Translations under genes and position numbers: made by a program
Notes under the pieces: model-generated
Told to the model about the DNA's origin: nothing
Databases searched by the model: none
Seen by the model: only the letters and a program-made list of their open reading frames with translations
In this document: piece by piece, positions 1 through 7,000 of the stretch
Numbering within the stretch: position 1 is the stretch's first letter
How the letters are laid out: each line of letters opens with the position of its first letter
DNA from: an uncultured Sutterella sp.
GTDB taxonomy: Bacteria; Pseudomonadota; Gammaproteobacteria; Burkholderiales; Burkholderiaceae_F
Length of the DNA: 8,107 nt
Direction of reading: 5' to 3'
Assembly: GCA_902493085.1 (NCBI GenBank)
Contig: CABUOH010000043.1
Location: forward strand, 1 to 8,107

Positions 1-69
1 GATGCGGTCGCCGTCTACACGGCCGATCTCGACGCGAAAGCTGTTGCTTCCAAGATCAACTGCACCTAA
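1..69 (+). CDS. C-terminal end of an unidentified protein (5' end outside window)
   Basis: Reading frame 1 is open from the first base of the window to a TAA at 67-69 and gives 22 residues ending in KINCT. Third codon positions are mostly G or C, as in the other genes here, which supports real coding sequence. The gene is convergent with ftsY, whose stop codon lies 31 bp further on. Too little is visible to assign a family; no domain or motif can be recognised, and I do not propose a function. Confidence 0.55.
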   Translation, partial: DAVAVYTADLDAKAVASKINCT

Positions 70-85
70 AAGCATCTTGTATGCT
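67..85 (-). terminator. Weak candidate terminator for ftsY
   Basis: Read on the minus strand after the ftsY stop, a 5-bp hairpin (AGCAT at 81-85 and ATGCT at 71-75 in minus-strand terms, loop of 5) is followed by TTTTA. The stem is short and not GC-rich, so termination would be weak. On the plus strand it has no following T run, so it is a poor terminator for the unidentified gene ending at 69. Confidence 0.3.
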
Positions 86-100
86 CCAATTCCTAATTGA

Positions 101-1051
101 TTATTCCGGGGCTGTAGCGGGGGTGTTTGGATCGAGTCCAACGAGCGCATTGGCAAACTGAACGGCATTGAAGGGCTGCAGGTCGTCGATGGCTTCGCCT
201 ACGCCGATGAAGTAGATCGGCAAAGGATTTTCAGGACGCATTTGCGTAATGGCGACGAGCACGCCGCCCTTGGCGGTGCCGTCAAGTTTCGTGACGATGA
301 GACCGGTGAGTCCGACTGCGGCATCGAAGGCCTTTACCTGAGTGAGCGCATTCTGGCCGTTGGTGCCGTCAACGACGAGTATCGCCTCGTGAGGGGCGCC
401 GGGCATGGCCTTGTCTTGAGAGCGGCGGATGCGCCGAAGCTCTTCCATGAGGTTGATTTGGGTGGGCAGACGGCCGGCGGTGTCGGCAATGACGACGTCG
501 GTGCCGCGCGCCTTGCCGGCGCTCACGGCGTCGAAGACGACGGCCGCAGGATCACCGCCTTGTTGGGCAATGACTTCAACCTTGTTGCGCTCGCCCCAGA
601 CGGCGAGCTGTTCGCGGGCCGCGGCACGGAATGTGTCGCCGGCGGCGAGAAGCACGGTTTTGCCGCGCTGACTCAGGTATTTGGAGATCTTTCCGATGGA
701 GGTGGTTTTGCCGGCACCGTTGACGCCCGTCATCATGATGACGAGCGGATGGGCCTGTTCGATGTCGAGGTCGCGCTGTGCGGGGGCAAGCATACGTGCA
801 ATTTCATCGCGAAGTGCGAGGCGCACCTCATCTTGCGTTTTGAGCCCCTTAAGCTTAATCGTGTCGCGCAAACGTTGTAGGATACGAGTCGATGCCTGCA
901 CGCCGACGTCGGCTGTGATCAGGGCGTATTCGAGCTCTTCAAGAAAGTCGTCGTCGATCACGCCGCCTGAAAAAAGGCCGACGATATTGACGCGCGTTCT
1001 GGCAAGACCATTTTTTAATCGGGAAAACCATCCCTCGGAAGATCCAGTCAT
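101..1051 (-). CDS. ftsY: Signal recognition particle receptor FtsY (SRP GTPase)
   Basis: FtsY is the membrane-associated receptor that docks the SRP (Ffh plus 4.5S RNA) with its ribosome-nascent chain cargo and, through reciprocal GTP hydrolysis with Ffh, passes the chain to the Sec translocon. The 316-residue product has the N domain (about residues 10-95) followed by the G domain. All SRP-GTPase motifs are intact: P-loop GVNGAGKT at 109-116, DTFRAAA at 139-145, DTAGR at 190-194, TKLDG at 254-258 and the closing GVGE at 283-286. The long acidic A domain of E. coli FtsY is missing, so the protein is essentially an NG core with a short amphipathic N-terminal helix, a form common in other bacteria. 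The start ATG is preceded by a weak AGAGA ribosome-binding sequence. It lies only 9 bp from the divergent rsmD start, so its promoter must sit inside rsmD coding sequence. Confidence 0.97.
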   Translation of the reverse strand: MTGSSEGWFSRLKNGLARTRVNIVGLFSGGVIDDDFLEELEYALITADVGVQASTRILQRLRDTIKLKGLKTQDEVRLALRDEIARMLAPAQRDLDIEQAHPLVIMMTGVNGAGKTTSIGKISKYLSQRGKTVLLAAGDTFRAAAREQLAVWGERNKVEVIAQQGGDPAAVVFDAVSAGKARGTDVVIADTAGRLPTQINLMEELRRIRRSQDKAMPGAPHEAILVVDGTNGQNALTQVKAFDAAVGLTGLIVTKLDGTAKGGVLVAITQMRPENPLPIYFIGVGEAIDDLQPFNAVQFANALVGLDPNTPATAPE

Positions 1052-1060
1052 ATTTCTCTA

Positions 1061-1753
1061 ATGGCAGTTCGAAAGAATTCAAGGCGCTTGGGCGCAAGTA
1101 ACTCAAGTTTAGCAACGCCCGCACGCGTTAGGGGAGCGGGAAGCGTACGAATTGTGTCCGGCAGGTGGAAGCGCAGCGTGGTGTCTGTTGCCTGTGCCGA
1201 AGGGCTTCGGCCGACCTCCGAGCGCGTGAGGGAAACGGTTTTTGATTGGTTGACGCACCTCTTTGGAACCCTTGAGGGGGTTGATGTGCTGGACATGTTT
1301 GCCGGGTCCGGCGCCATGGGGTTGGAGGCAGCGAGCCGAGGAGCAGATCATGTTGACTGGCTTGACATTTACCGGCCGGGCATCGCGGGCATCCGTCAGG
1401 TGCTCGCGCGGCTGGGGGCAGATGAGCACAAGAAGGCCAACGTTACTGATGCCTTTCGTTTTTTGCAGGATGCTCCACGCTGCTACGACTTGATTTTCAT
1501 TGATCCTCCCTTCGGCCTTGATATGCAGGTGAAGGCGGCGCGGGCGGCGCTCGATGCGCTGAAGGATGAAGGTCTTCTTTATGTGGAGTCGCCTGCGGAA
1601 CTTCTGAGAGACCAAGTGTTGGAGTCGTTAGGCGTCGTGCGCGTGCGCTCAGGCAGCGCAGGCGCGGTGCGCTTTGAATTGCTTGCAAAAGCCGGCAGCG
1701 CCATGGCGGCACAGGCGCGGCCGTCCAAGGAAGAGAAGAGGAGCAGAAAATGA
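1061..1753 (+). CDS. rsmD: 16S rRNA (guanine(966)-N2)-methyltransferase RsmD
   Basis: RsmD methylates N2 of G966 in 16S rRNA, in the 30S head near the P site, using S-adenosylmethionine. The 230-residue product shows the family signatures in order: VRIVSGRWKR (29-38), RPTSERVRE (50-58), the SAM-binding motif I DMFAGSG (78-84) with the following GLEAASRGA, and the catalytic DPPF (148-151). The conserved part begins near residue 28, so the ATG start adds a basic, Ser/Arg-rich N-terminal extension. No Shine-Dalgarno sequence precedes this ATG, and a TTG at 1088 is a possible alternative start. The C-terminus carries a basic tail of about 20 residues. It heads an operon with coaD and yfhL; its stop overlaps the coaD start in ATGA. 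The divergent ftsY neighbour is the same as in E. coli. Confidence 0.95.
   Translation: MAVRKNSRRLGASNSSLATPARVRGAGSVRIVSGRWKRSVVSVACAEGLRPTSERVRETVFDWLTHLFGTLEGVDVLDMFAGSGAMGLEAASRGADHVDWLDIYRPGIAGIRQVLARLGADEHKKANVTDAFRFLQDAPRCYDLIFIDPPFGLDMQVKAARAALDALKDEGLLYVESPAELLRDQVLESLGVVRVRSGSAGAVRFELLAKAGSAMAAQARPSKEEKRSRK
1739..1743 (+). promoter_or_regulatory. Ribosome-binding site of coaD
   Basis: AGGAG lies 6 nt before the coaD ATG at 1750, inside the last codons of rsmD. It fixes the coaD start and suggests translational coupling across the ATGA overlap. Confidence 0.75.
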
Positions 1754-2241
1754 CGACGGCTGTTTATCCCGGAACCTTCGATCCCATGACGAACGGGCAT
1801 GTTGATCTCGTGCGCCGTGCCTCGCGGATCTTCGAGCACGTTATCGTGGGGGTGGCTGAAAGCCGCAAGAAGCTCCCGCTACTCTCGCTCGACACACGGG
1901 TGAGGCTTGCCTGCAGACTTTGCGAGCAGTTCGGCAACGTGACGGTGATGCCCTTCAAGGGCTTGCTGAAGGATTTCGTTGATGCGAACGGTGCTCAGGT
2001 GATCGTTCGAGGGGCCCGGGCCGTGAGCGACTTCGAATACGAATTTCAGATGGCAGGCATGAATCGGCAGCTGATGCCCGATGTTGAGACGATTTTCCTG
2101 ACCCCTTCGGATCAATTCCAATTTGTGAGCGGAACCTTTGTGCGAGAGATTGCGAAGCTTTCTCCCGCGGATGCTGCTCGCTTTGTGACGCCGGAAGTGT
2201 TGGAGGCATTGATTGAAGCCTGCGCTGACAAGAAGGAGTAG
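1750..2241 (+). CDS. coaD: Phosphopantetheine adenylyltransferase (CoaD)
   Basis: CoaD transfers AMP from ATP to 4'-phosphopantetheine, giving dephospho-CoA and pyrophosphate; this is the penultimate step of coenzyme A synthesis in the cytoplasm. The 163-residue length is normal for the family. Nucleotidyltransferase motifs are clear: YPGTFDPMTNGH at 6-17, with the TxGH signature ending in His17; VRGAR at 86-90; and the VSGTFVRE loop at 126-133, equivalent to the SSTxVRE motif of E. coli, with Gly in place of the second Ser. The start is supported by AGGAG and by alignment of the N-terminal beta strand with the family. It is the middle gene of rsmD-coaD-yfhL; the next start follows its stop after 3 nt. 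Confidence 0.97.
   Translation: MTTAVYPGTFDPMTNGHVDLVRRASRIFEHVIVGVAESRKKLPLLSLDTRVRLACRLCEQFGNVTVMPFKGLLKDFVDANGAQVIVRGARAVSDFEYEFQMAGMNRQLMPDVETIFLTPSDQFQFVSGTFVREIAKLSPADAARFVTPEVLEALIEACADKKE
2233..2238 (+). promoter_or_regulatory. Ribosome-binding site that decides the yfhL start
   Basis: AAGGAG is 3 nt before the first ATG (2242) but 6 nt before the second (2245). The better spacing, and the MALLIT-like beginning known for E. coli YfhL, favour 2245. Confidence 0.7.
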
Positions 2242-2244
2242 ATG

Positions 2245-2532
2245 ATGGCGCTGATGATTACCGACGAATGCATTTCCTGCGGCGTTTGTTTGCCCGAATG
2301 TCCGAACGGGGCCATTGTGGACGATGAGGGTTTTTTGCGCATCCGGGGCGGACGTTGTACGGAGTGTGTGGGCTTTTTTGATGTTCCCAAGTGTCGGGAA
2401 CTTTGCCCGGTGAGCCATTGCATCGTTCCAAATCCTCATCGGCCGGAAAGCCGCGAAATGCTGATGGAAAAGCATCGCCGCCTCGAACTCAGAAATCGGG
2501 TGGAGGCTGCGATGAGGGCGACGGGCTTCTGA
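2245..2532 (+). CDS. yfhL: YfhL-family 2[4Fe-4S] dicluster ferredoxin
   Basis: This is a small cytoplasmic electron carrier with two [4Fe-4S] clusters; its physiological redox partner is not shown by the sequence. The 95-residue product begins MALMIT, close to E. coli YfhL. It has the first cluster motif CxxCxxCxxxCP with Cys9, 12, 15 and 19. The second is the CTECVG-type motif with Cys38, 41, 50 and 54, with an 8-residue insertion between Cys41 and Cys50 as in the Allochromatium/YfhL type. An extra Cys59 lies in PVSHCIV. The C-terminal 35 residues form a charged helix, also usual for this family. An in-frame ATG at 2242 would add one Met, but ribosome-binding spacing favours 2245. The gene ends the rsmD-coaD operon and converges on the AsmA-like gene with only 9 bp between stop codons. 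No terminator is visible, so the two transcripts may overlap at their 3' ends. Confidence 0.93.
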   Translation: MALMITDECISCGVCLPECPNGAIVDDEGFLRIRGGRCTECVGFFDVPKCRELCPVSHCIVPNPHRPESREMLMEKHRRLELRNRVEAAMRATGF

Positions 2533-2541
2533 TAGGGCTTG

Positions 2542-4656
2542 TCAGACGGGTTGGCGGGCGCTAGGGTTCTCCGGTGCCTTTTCCTTGCCCAGGAACTTGT
2601 TTGCCCATTCGGGAGGTTCGATATCCGGCAGCTTGAACTCGGGCAGCTTGAGCTCGGGAGCCTCAAGGTTGTTCCACCAATTTTCGAGCTCTTGACGGAG
2701 GCGTTCCTGGAGATTGTCGATCGTCCAAGGAAGTTCACCAACGTGTTCGAGCGCCGAAGCTTGGGCTGCCGGCCAATCGGGCGTCCATAAAACGGGATCC
2801 GCTTGAATGCGGGCTGGCATCGTGAAGAAGGGCGAACCGTTGCCGGTGCTGAAGTCGATTCGAGTGTCGAAATGACCATAGGCCCCAGTAAAAAGGCCCT
2901 TCCAGTTTTTGCCTTCAGCTCTGCCGTTTGTGATGGTCCAAGTGCCATTGTGGAGATCAAGATTGCATGCGAGCGTGGAGAAGGCGGTGCGGCTGTTGCG
3001 CAGGAAGGCGCTTGCGGGAAGCGTTGCGGGCTGAACATCACGCATGATCTTCGAGGCTAGTTCGAGATCGGCTCCGAGAAATTCTCCGTCATGGGCTTCG
3101 AGCCGGATTGACGCGCTGGTTTGGGATGCATCATGGAGAAGGCCGGAGGCTTCAAGCGTGCCGGAGACAGGGCCGCTCAGGAGGGAGGGAAACAGCTCGC
3201 GGGCTTCAGCGTTTTTCCAATTGCTGTGAATGTGCCAAACGCCATCGGAGGAGCATTCGGCGTCAAAGGGGAGGGAAGCATCGGCAACCTTGAGTGTGCC
3301 ATCGACCACGTAGGCCTTCCCGGCGCCTGCGACAAGACGTCCGGAAGTTTCATGTCGGCCGGCGTAGGGCGCCTTAAGCATGAGGTTGAACTCTACGGAT
3401 GTATCAACGTCATGCAGGAGCGTCGTGGATTTCGCCAGATTGACGATTGTCTTAAGAGGAATGTCTCCCAGAACAACCCGGCCGGAGATGCGGGGGATTG
3501 CGGCAAAACGGTGCGGGAAGAGCGCTTGGTCGGCTGTCACAGGCACGGCGTTCGAGAGTGACAGATCCAATGTGGCGGACGCGCCTTGAAGAGTGCCGTT
3601 GAGTTCTGCACGGCCTTCGCCGATGGCGGCGTTCCAGAGCAGTCGGCCAGTGAGGGTTCCCGTGTTGGAGGAGGCTTGCGCGCCGGAGAGCCGTTCTTGG
3701 GTGGAGACGGAGATGGTTGGGATGTCGAAGCGGCGTTCGGCGAAATCAGCCTTGAGGACCGAAGAAGCCGTCAGGGTGCGGACGCCGTCGGCAGATGTCA
3801 GGGTGAGGGTTGCCGACAGAGTGGGTGAGGCAAGCACGTGGTTGTCGACCGTTAGAGTCGGTGCGGAAAGCTCGAGCAACGCGTCATCTGAGCGCTTCAG
3901 AGACAGCGAGAGGTTGGCGACTGAAGCGTTGCCGTTGGCGAGGGCAATTTTGTCGGCGCGTCCGGAGAACTCGGTGCGCCGACCGCGAACATCACCTTTG
4001 AAGTCTGCAAAGAGTTGCTCGGATTTGGCGGCGAGGAGTCCCTGCGACCAGTCGGTAATGCCTCGAAGATTGGCGTTGCCGAGCATTTCAGGCATTTTGA
4101 TGACGCCGTCAAGGCTGTACGCTGCCCCCGCTTCGCTCAGGTTGCTGATTGAAGCGGAGACGTTGTTGATGTACGCCCAAGGCTCGGAACCTGTTTGAGG
4201 GGCGTAAAGGTAGACGGCGCCTCTGTGAACGACGAGGCGTTCGACATCGAAGGCAATTGGCCTGATCGTGCTTTCGACCCAGGTTCGAACGTCTTCAGGA
4301 GACGTGTCGTCGAAGGCAAGTGAAACGTCAGATATTGTGATTTCGGATATGCGCGGACTTCGAGTGAAGAGTGCCAACGGGTGAAGCGTGATGGTTGCGG
4401 CAGGGATGTTGCCGTGGACAGTGCCGTCGGTGCTTGTGAGACCGGCATCCTTGATCGTGAATTTCAGGCTCGGCAGGCGGGCGTCGATGTTCAGGCCGCC
4501 CATTTCGATCTTGAGCCCGAGGTGCTGTGAGAGCGTACTGGTCATGCGGGCAGAAATGCGTTCGGGCGTGACGAAGGCGTAGAGCCCGGCAACAAGCACC
4601 AGCAGGAAGAATGCGAACGTGGTGAGAGCTAGCAGTAGTGAGCGCACATAGCGCAT
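2542..4656 (-). CDS. AsmA-like membrane-anchored protein
   Basis: The 704-residue product starts with a short basic N-terminus and one transmembrane helix (about 6-29), then a long beta-rich, Thr/Ser-rich periplasmic region. Just after the helix it has the PERISARMTSTLSQHLG-type entry of AsmA/TamB-like proteins, and near the C-terminal third an LEAHDGEFLGADLEL segment resembling the AsmA C-terminal domain. Such proteins are inner-membrane anchored; several E. coli members (TamB, YhdP, YdbH) form bridges that carry phospholipids to the outer membrane. The length fits AsmA/YhjG-sized members, not TamB or YhdP. The tail has a Trp-rich helix, then the pentapeptides ELKLP, EFKLP and DIEPP (about 668-682) and a charged end. 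I chose ATG at 4656 because it directly precedes the membrane helix and has an AGAGGA ribosome-binding sequence. An upstream in-frame TTG at 4737 would run through the ahpF terminator. No clear promoter was found. The family is fairly sure, the exact role unknown. Confidence 0.8.
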   Translation of the reverse strand: MRYVRSLLLALTTFAFFLLVLVAGLYAFVTPERISARMTSTLSQHLGLKIEMGGLNIDARLPSLKFTIKDAGLTSTDGTVHGNIPAATITLHPLALFTRSPRISEITISDVSLAFDDTSPEDVRTWVESTIRPIAFDVERLVVHRGAVYLYAPQTGSEPWAYINNVSASISNLSEAGAAYSLDGVIKMPEMLGNANLRGITDWSQGLLAAKSEQLFADFKGDVRGRRTEFSGRADKIALANGNASVANLSLSLKRSDDALLELSAPTLTVDNHVLASPTLSATLTLTSADGVRTLTASSVLKADFAERRFDIPTISVSTQERLSGAQASSNTGTLTGRLLWNAAIGEGRAELNGTLQGASATLDLSLSNAVPVTADQALFPHRFAAIPRISGRVVLGDIPLKTIVNLAKSTTLLHDVDTSVEFNLMLKAPYAGRHETSGRLVAGAGKAYVVDGTLKVADASLPFDAECSSDGVWHIHSNWKNAEARELFPSLLSGPVSGTLEASGLLHDASQTSASIRLEAHDGEFLGADLELASKIMRDVQPATLPASAFLRNSRTAFSTLACNLDLHNGTWTITNGRAEGKNWKGLFTGAYGHFDTRIDFSTGNGSPFFTMPARIQADPVLWTPDWPAAQASALEHVGELPWTIDNLQERLRQELENWWNNLEAPELKLPEFKLPDIEPPEWANKFLGKEKAPENPSARQPV
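2627..2671 (-). repeat. 15-bp tandem repeat encoding pentapeptides in the AsmA-like tail
   Basis: Positions 2627-2641 and 2642-2656 are adjacent 15-bp copies differing at one base; 2657-2671 is partly similar but clearly diverged. The unit keeps the reading frame and encodes KLP-containing pentapeptides near the C-terminus of the AsmA-like protein. It could lengthen or shorten by slippage without breaking the frame. Confidence 0.7.
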
Positions 4657-4663
4657 GGCGGAA

Positions 4664-4669
4664 TCCTCT
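4664..4669 (-). promoter_or_regulatory. Ribosome-binding site of the AsmA-like gene
   Basis: In minus-strand terms AGAGGA lies 7 nt before the ATG at 4656. It supports that start over the upstream in-frame TTG at 4737. Confidence 0.6.
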
Positions 4670-4700
4670 CTTTGAGTCTTTGCGCGAACAAGTTTGCCAC

Positions 4701-4734
4701 AAAAAGAGGGTGCAGGCGGAAGCCTGCACCCTCT
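4701..4734 (-). terminator. Intrinsic terminator of ahpCF
   Basis: A perfect 12-bp GC-rich inverted repeat (4706-4717 with 4722-4733, extended by one A-T pair) encloses a 4-base loop. On the minus strand it is followed by TTTTT (4701-4705). It lies 24 bp past the ahpF stop and before the AsmA-like start, so it separates the two transcription units, although read-through is possible. Confidence 0.92.
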
Positions 4735-4757
4735 CAAAGAGAAGACGCTCCGGATCG

Positions 4758-6308
4758 TCAGACGCTCTGTCGAATCAGGTAGTCAAAAGCGCTCAGAGAG
4801 GCTTTGGCGCCTTCGCCAAGAGCGATGACGATTTGCTTGTAGGGGACTGAAGTGCAGTCGCCTGCGGCAAAGAGTCCGGGGGCCGAGGTCGTGCAGCGGT
4901 CTGAGACCGCGATCTCACCGTAGGCATTGAGTTCTGCAACACCGTCAAGCCATTCGGTGTTGGGCTTGAGACCGATCTGAACGAAGCATCCGTCAACGTC
5001 AAGGGATTCGGTTTCACCTGTCTCGCGATTGAGGTAGTGGAGCTTTTCCAGCTTTTCGTTGCCCGTGAGCTTTGAGGTGCAGGCGCGGAACTTGACGGTG
5101 ACGTTCGGGAGCGAGAGGAGCTTTTCCTGAAGCACCTTGTCGGCTGTAAGTTCCGAGCCCCGCTGCAGAAGCACGACGGAGGAGGCGATGCCGGAGAGGT
5201 CGATGGCGGCTTCGACGCCGGAGTTGCCGCCGCCGACAACAGCAACCCGCTTGCCCTTGAAAAGGGGGCCGTCGCAGTGCGGGCAATAGGCAACTCCGCG
5301 ACCCTTGAAGTCTTCTTCGCCTGGGACTTCCAGCTGCTTCCAGCGGGCGCCCGATGCGGCGATGACGGTCCTGGAGCGGAGTTCTGCACCGTTTTCCAGC
5401 ACAAGCTTCCACAAGTCGCCTTCACGGGCAAGCTTGGCAACGGCATGCGGCGTAATGATGTCGATGTCATAGGCCTTCAGATGGGCCGTAAAGTTTCCGG
5501 CGAGCGCCGTGCCGTCCGTCTTGAGGATGGATGTGAAGTTCTCAATGTCGGCTGTTTCGTTCACCTGTCCGCCCAGACGGTCGGCAACGATGCCCGTGCG
5601 CAATCCCTTGCGGGCGGCATAGATAGCTGCCGTACTGCCCGCCGGGCCGCTGCCGACAACGAGAACGTCAAAAGGGGCTTTGGCACTGATCGAGGCTTGG
5701 GCCGCTTCTGCGACGGAGGTGTCGAGCTTGGCAAGAATTTCGGAGAGTTCCCGGCGGCCGGAGAGAAAGGGTTGGCCGTTGAGAAAGACCGTTGGAACGG
5801 CCATGACGTTGCGTTTGGCGGCTTCGTCTCTGAAAAGCGCGCCGTCGATGATGGTGACGCTGGCGTTCGAATTGAGAATCGAAATGAGATTGAGCGCCTG
5901 AACGACCTCAGGACAGTTGTGACAGGAGAGGGAGATGAAGATCTCGAAATTCAGCACTCCGGCGAGGCCGGCGATTTGCCGTGCTTGCTCATCGGAAATT
6001 TTGGCTGGATGGCCCCCGGTCTGCAGAAGTGCGAGCACAAAGCTTGTGAATTCGTGGCCCATCGGCAGACAGGCGAAGCGGATGCCCTCATGGCCGCCCT
6101 GAGGGGCGACTGTAAAGCTGGGACGGCGAACGGAGGCGTCGGGCTCGACTTCATAGGAAATCTTGTCAGAGAGCTCGGTGACTTCCTTGAGGAGCGCTTC
6201 GATGCTGGCACTGTCCTGGGAGCCGTCAAGAGCGGCCCTGAGCACGATGGGACGGCGGAGTTTGGTGAAGTAGCTTTGAAGCTGGGCTTTGATGTTGGCG
6301 TCAAGCAT
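4758..6308 (-). CDS. ahpF: Alkyl hydroperoxide reductase subunit F (NADH:peroxiredoxin reductase)
   Basis: AhpF takes electrons from NADH through FAD and two disulfide centres and reduces oxidised AhpC in the cytoplasm. With the start at 6308 the protein has 516 residues and begins MLDANIKAQL, matching E. coli AhpF (MLDTNMKTQL). The N-terminal double thioredoxin-fold domain carries CHNC at 129-132, the same numbering as E. coli Cys129/Cys132. The thioredoxin reductase-like part has the FAD-binding GSGPAG (219-224), the redox-active CPHC (342-345), the NAD-binding GGGNSG (359-364) and AAGDC (481-485). All catalytic cysteines are present. An upstream in-frame ATG at 6323 would add MPSSI. Neither start has a recognisable Shine-Dalgarno sequence. 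The gene follows ahpC after 88 bp containing a long hairpin and ends before a strong terminator, so it is probably co-transcribed with ahpC at a lower level. Confidence 0.97.
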   Translation of the reverse strand: MLDANIKAQLQSYFTKLRRPIVLRAALDGSQDSASIEALLKEVTELSDKISYEVEPDASVRRPSFTVAPQGGHEGIRFACLPMGHEFTSFVLALLQTGGHPAKISDEQARQIAGLAGVLNFEIFISLSCHNCPEVVQALNLISILNSNASVTIIDGALFRDEAAKRNVMAVPTVFLNGQPFLSGRRELSEILAKLDTSVAEAAQASISAKAPFDVLVVGSGPAGSTAAIYAARKGLRTGIVADRLGGQVNETADIENFTSILKTDGTALAGNFTAHLKAYDIDIITPHAVAKLAREGDLWKLVLENGAELRSRTVIAASGARWKQLEVPGEEDFKGRGVAYCPHCDGPLFKGKRVAVVGGGNSGVEAAIDLSGIASSVVLLQRGSELTADKVLQEKLLSLPNVTVKFRACTSKLTGNEKLEKLHYLNRETGETESLDVDGCFVQIGLKPNTEWLDGVAELNAYGEIAVSDRCTTSAPGLFAAGDCTSVPYKQIVIALGEGAKASLSAFDYLIRQSV

Positions 6309-6341
6309 GATGGATGAGGGCATTCGCTTGTGTGGATAAGG

Positions 6342-6375
6342 AAACAGGCCGCGACCGTACGGGTCTGCGGCCTGT
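6342..6375 (-). terminator. Hairpin between ahpC and ahpF (attenuator or mRNA-processing element)
   Basis: The arms 6344-6352 and 6367-6375 are perfectly complementary over 9 bp. The stem continues inwards with 6353-6356 and 6362-6365, leaving a single bulged T at 6366 and a 5-base loop. On the minus strand the hairpin is followed only by TTTCCTT, so it looks like a partial terminator or a 3'-end stabiliser for ahpC mRNA rather than a full stop. It lies 21 bp past the ahpC stop and 35 bp before the preferred ahpF start. Confidence 0.65.
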
Positions 6376-6396
6376 CTGAATCAGCCGATCCTTAAA

Positions 6397-6960
6397 TTAG
6401 ATCTTGCCGACGAGGTCGAGAGACGGCGTCAGGGTGGCGGCACCGGGCTGCCACTTGGCCGGGCAGACCTGGCCGGGATTGGCGGCAACGTACTGAGCAG
6501 CCTTCACCTTGCGAAGAAGTTCGGAGGCATCGCGGCCGATGCCGCCGTCGTGATGTTCCATGATCACGATCTTGCCTTCGGGGTTGACCACAAACGTGCC
6601 GCGTTCAGCAAGGCCGTCAGCCTCGATGAGTACCTGGAAGTTGCGGGCGAGCGTTGCCGTCGGGTCTCCAATCATCGGGAACTGGACCTTGCCAACGGCG
6701 GCGGAGCTCTCATGCCAGGCCTTATGCGTGAAGTGCGTGTCCGTGGAGACGGCATAGACTTCAACGCCGAGGGCCTTGAATTCGGCGTAGTTTTCGGCGA
6801 GGTCTTCAAGTTCCGTCGGGCAAACGAACGTGAAGTCGGCCGGGTAGAAGAAGACGACGGACCAATGACCCTTGAGGGAGGCTTCGGTCAGTTCGACGAA
6901 TTCGCCGTTAGCATAGGCCTGAGCCTTGAAGGGAAGGATTTCGGTGTTCAGAAGGGACAT
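6397..6960 (-). CDS. ahpC: Alkyl hydroperoxide reductase subunit C (typical 2-Cys peroxiredoxin)
   Basis: AhpC reduces hydrogen peroxide and organic hydroperoxides through a peroxidatic cysteine and is recycled by AhpF. The 187-residue protein is of E. coli AhpC type and length. It shows PADFTFVCPTE with peroxidatic Cys47, GTFVVNPEGK at 121-130, GGIGRDAS at 139-146 and VCPAKW with resolving Cys166. It ends LDLVGKI like the E. coli protein, a family that forms decamers. The start is supported by GGAG 7 nt upstream and by the MSLLNTEI beginning typical of the family. A near-consensus promoter lies upstream, an OxyR-like sequence lies next to its -35, and the leader can fold. Together with ahpF it forms the complete peroxide-reducing system. 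Confidence 0.98.
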   Translation of the reverse strand: MSLLNTEILPFKAQAYANGEFVELTEASLKGHWSVVFFYPADFTFVCPTELEDLAENYAEFKALGVEVYAVSTDTHFTHKAWHESSAAVGKVQFPMIGDPTATLARNFQVLIEADGLAERGTFVVNPEGKIVIMEHHDGGIGRDASELLRKVKAAQYVAANPGQVCPAKWQPGAATLTPSLDLVGKI

Positions 6961-6967
6961 TTTTTAA

Positions 6968-6971
6968 CTCC
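6968..6971 (-). promoter_or_regulatory. Ribosome-binding site of ahpC
   Basis: GGAG in minus-strand terms, 7 nt from the ahpC ATG. The five bases GGAGT (6967-6971) are exactly complementary to ACTCC (6991-6995) in the same leader, so this site may be masked. Confidence 0.75.
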
Positions 6972-6974
6972 GGT

Positions 6975-7000
6975 ATGAGACGAGTGAGAAGGAGTCTCAT
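6975..7000 (-). promoter_or_regulatory. Hairpin in the ahpC mRNA leader
   Basis: A perfect 7-bp inverted repeat, ATGAGAC (6975-6981 on plus) and GTCTCAT (6994-7000), with a 12-base spacer. It lies between the predicted transcription start and the Shine-Dalgarno sequence. It competes with pairing of 6991-6995 to the ribosome-binding site. As DNA it could also be a protein-binding palindrome. Confidence 0.5.

Noticed and set aside
87..99. Small AT-rich palindrome CAATT-CCT-AATTG between the unidentified gene and ftsY
   Set aside because: Five-base arms in AT-rich sequence are easily found by chance, and there is no promoter or gene start beside it to regulate.
242..880. A 212-codon open frame on the plus strand opposite ftsY
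   Set aside because: It is a shadow of ftsY, which has all SRP-GTPase motifs in the other strand; the translated product resembles no family I know.
987..1019. TTGACG and TTTAAT inside ftsY as a promoter for rsmD
   Set aside because: The spacing is 21 bp, too long for a sigma70 promoter; no better pair is visible, so I leave the rsmD promoter unassigned.
4657..4737. N-terminal extension of the AsmA-like protein from a TTG at 4737
   Set aside because: It would begin inside the ahpCF terminator hairpin, lacks a ribosome-binding site, and places 27 residues before the membrane helix. The ATG at 4656 has AGAGGA and starts directly at the helix.
5277..6317. A 346-codon open frame on the plus strand opposite ahpF
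   Set aside because: It lies wholly inside ahpF, which has every catalytic motif. The antisense protein shows no recognisable domain, and long antisense frames are expected opposite GC-biased codon use.
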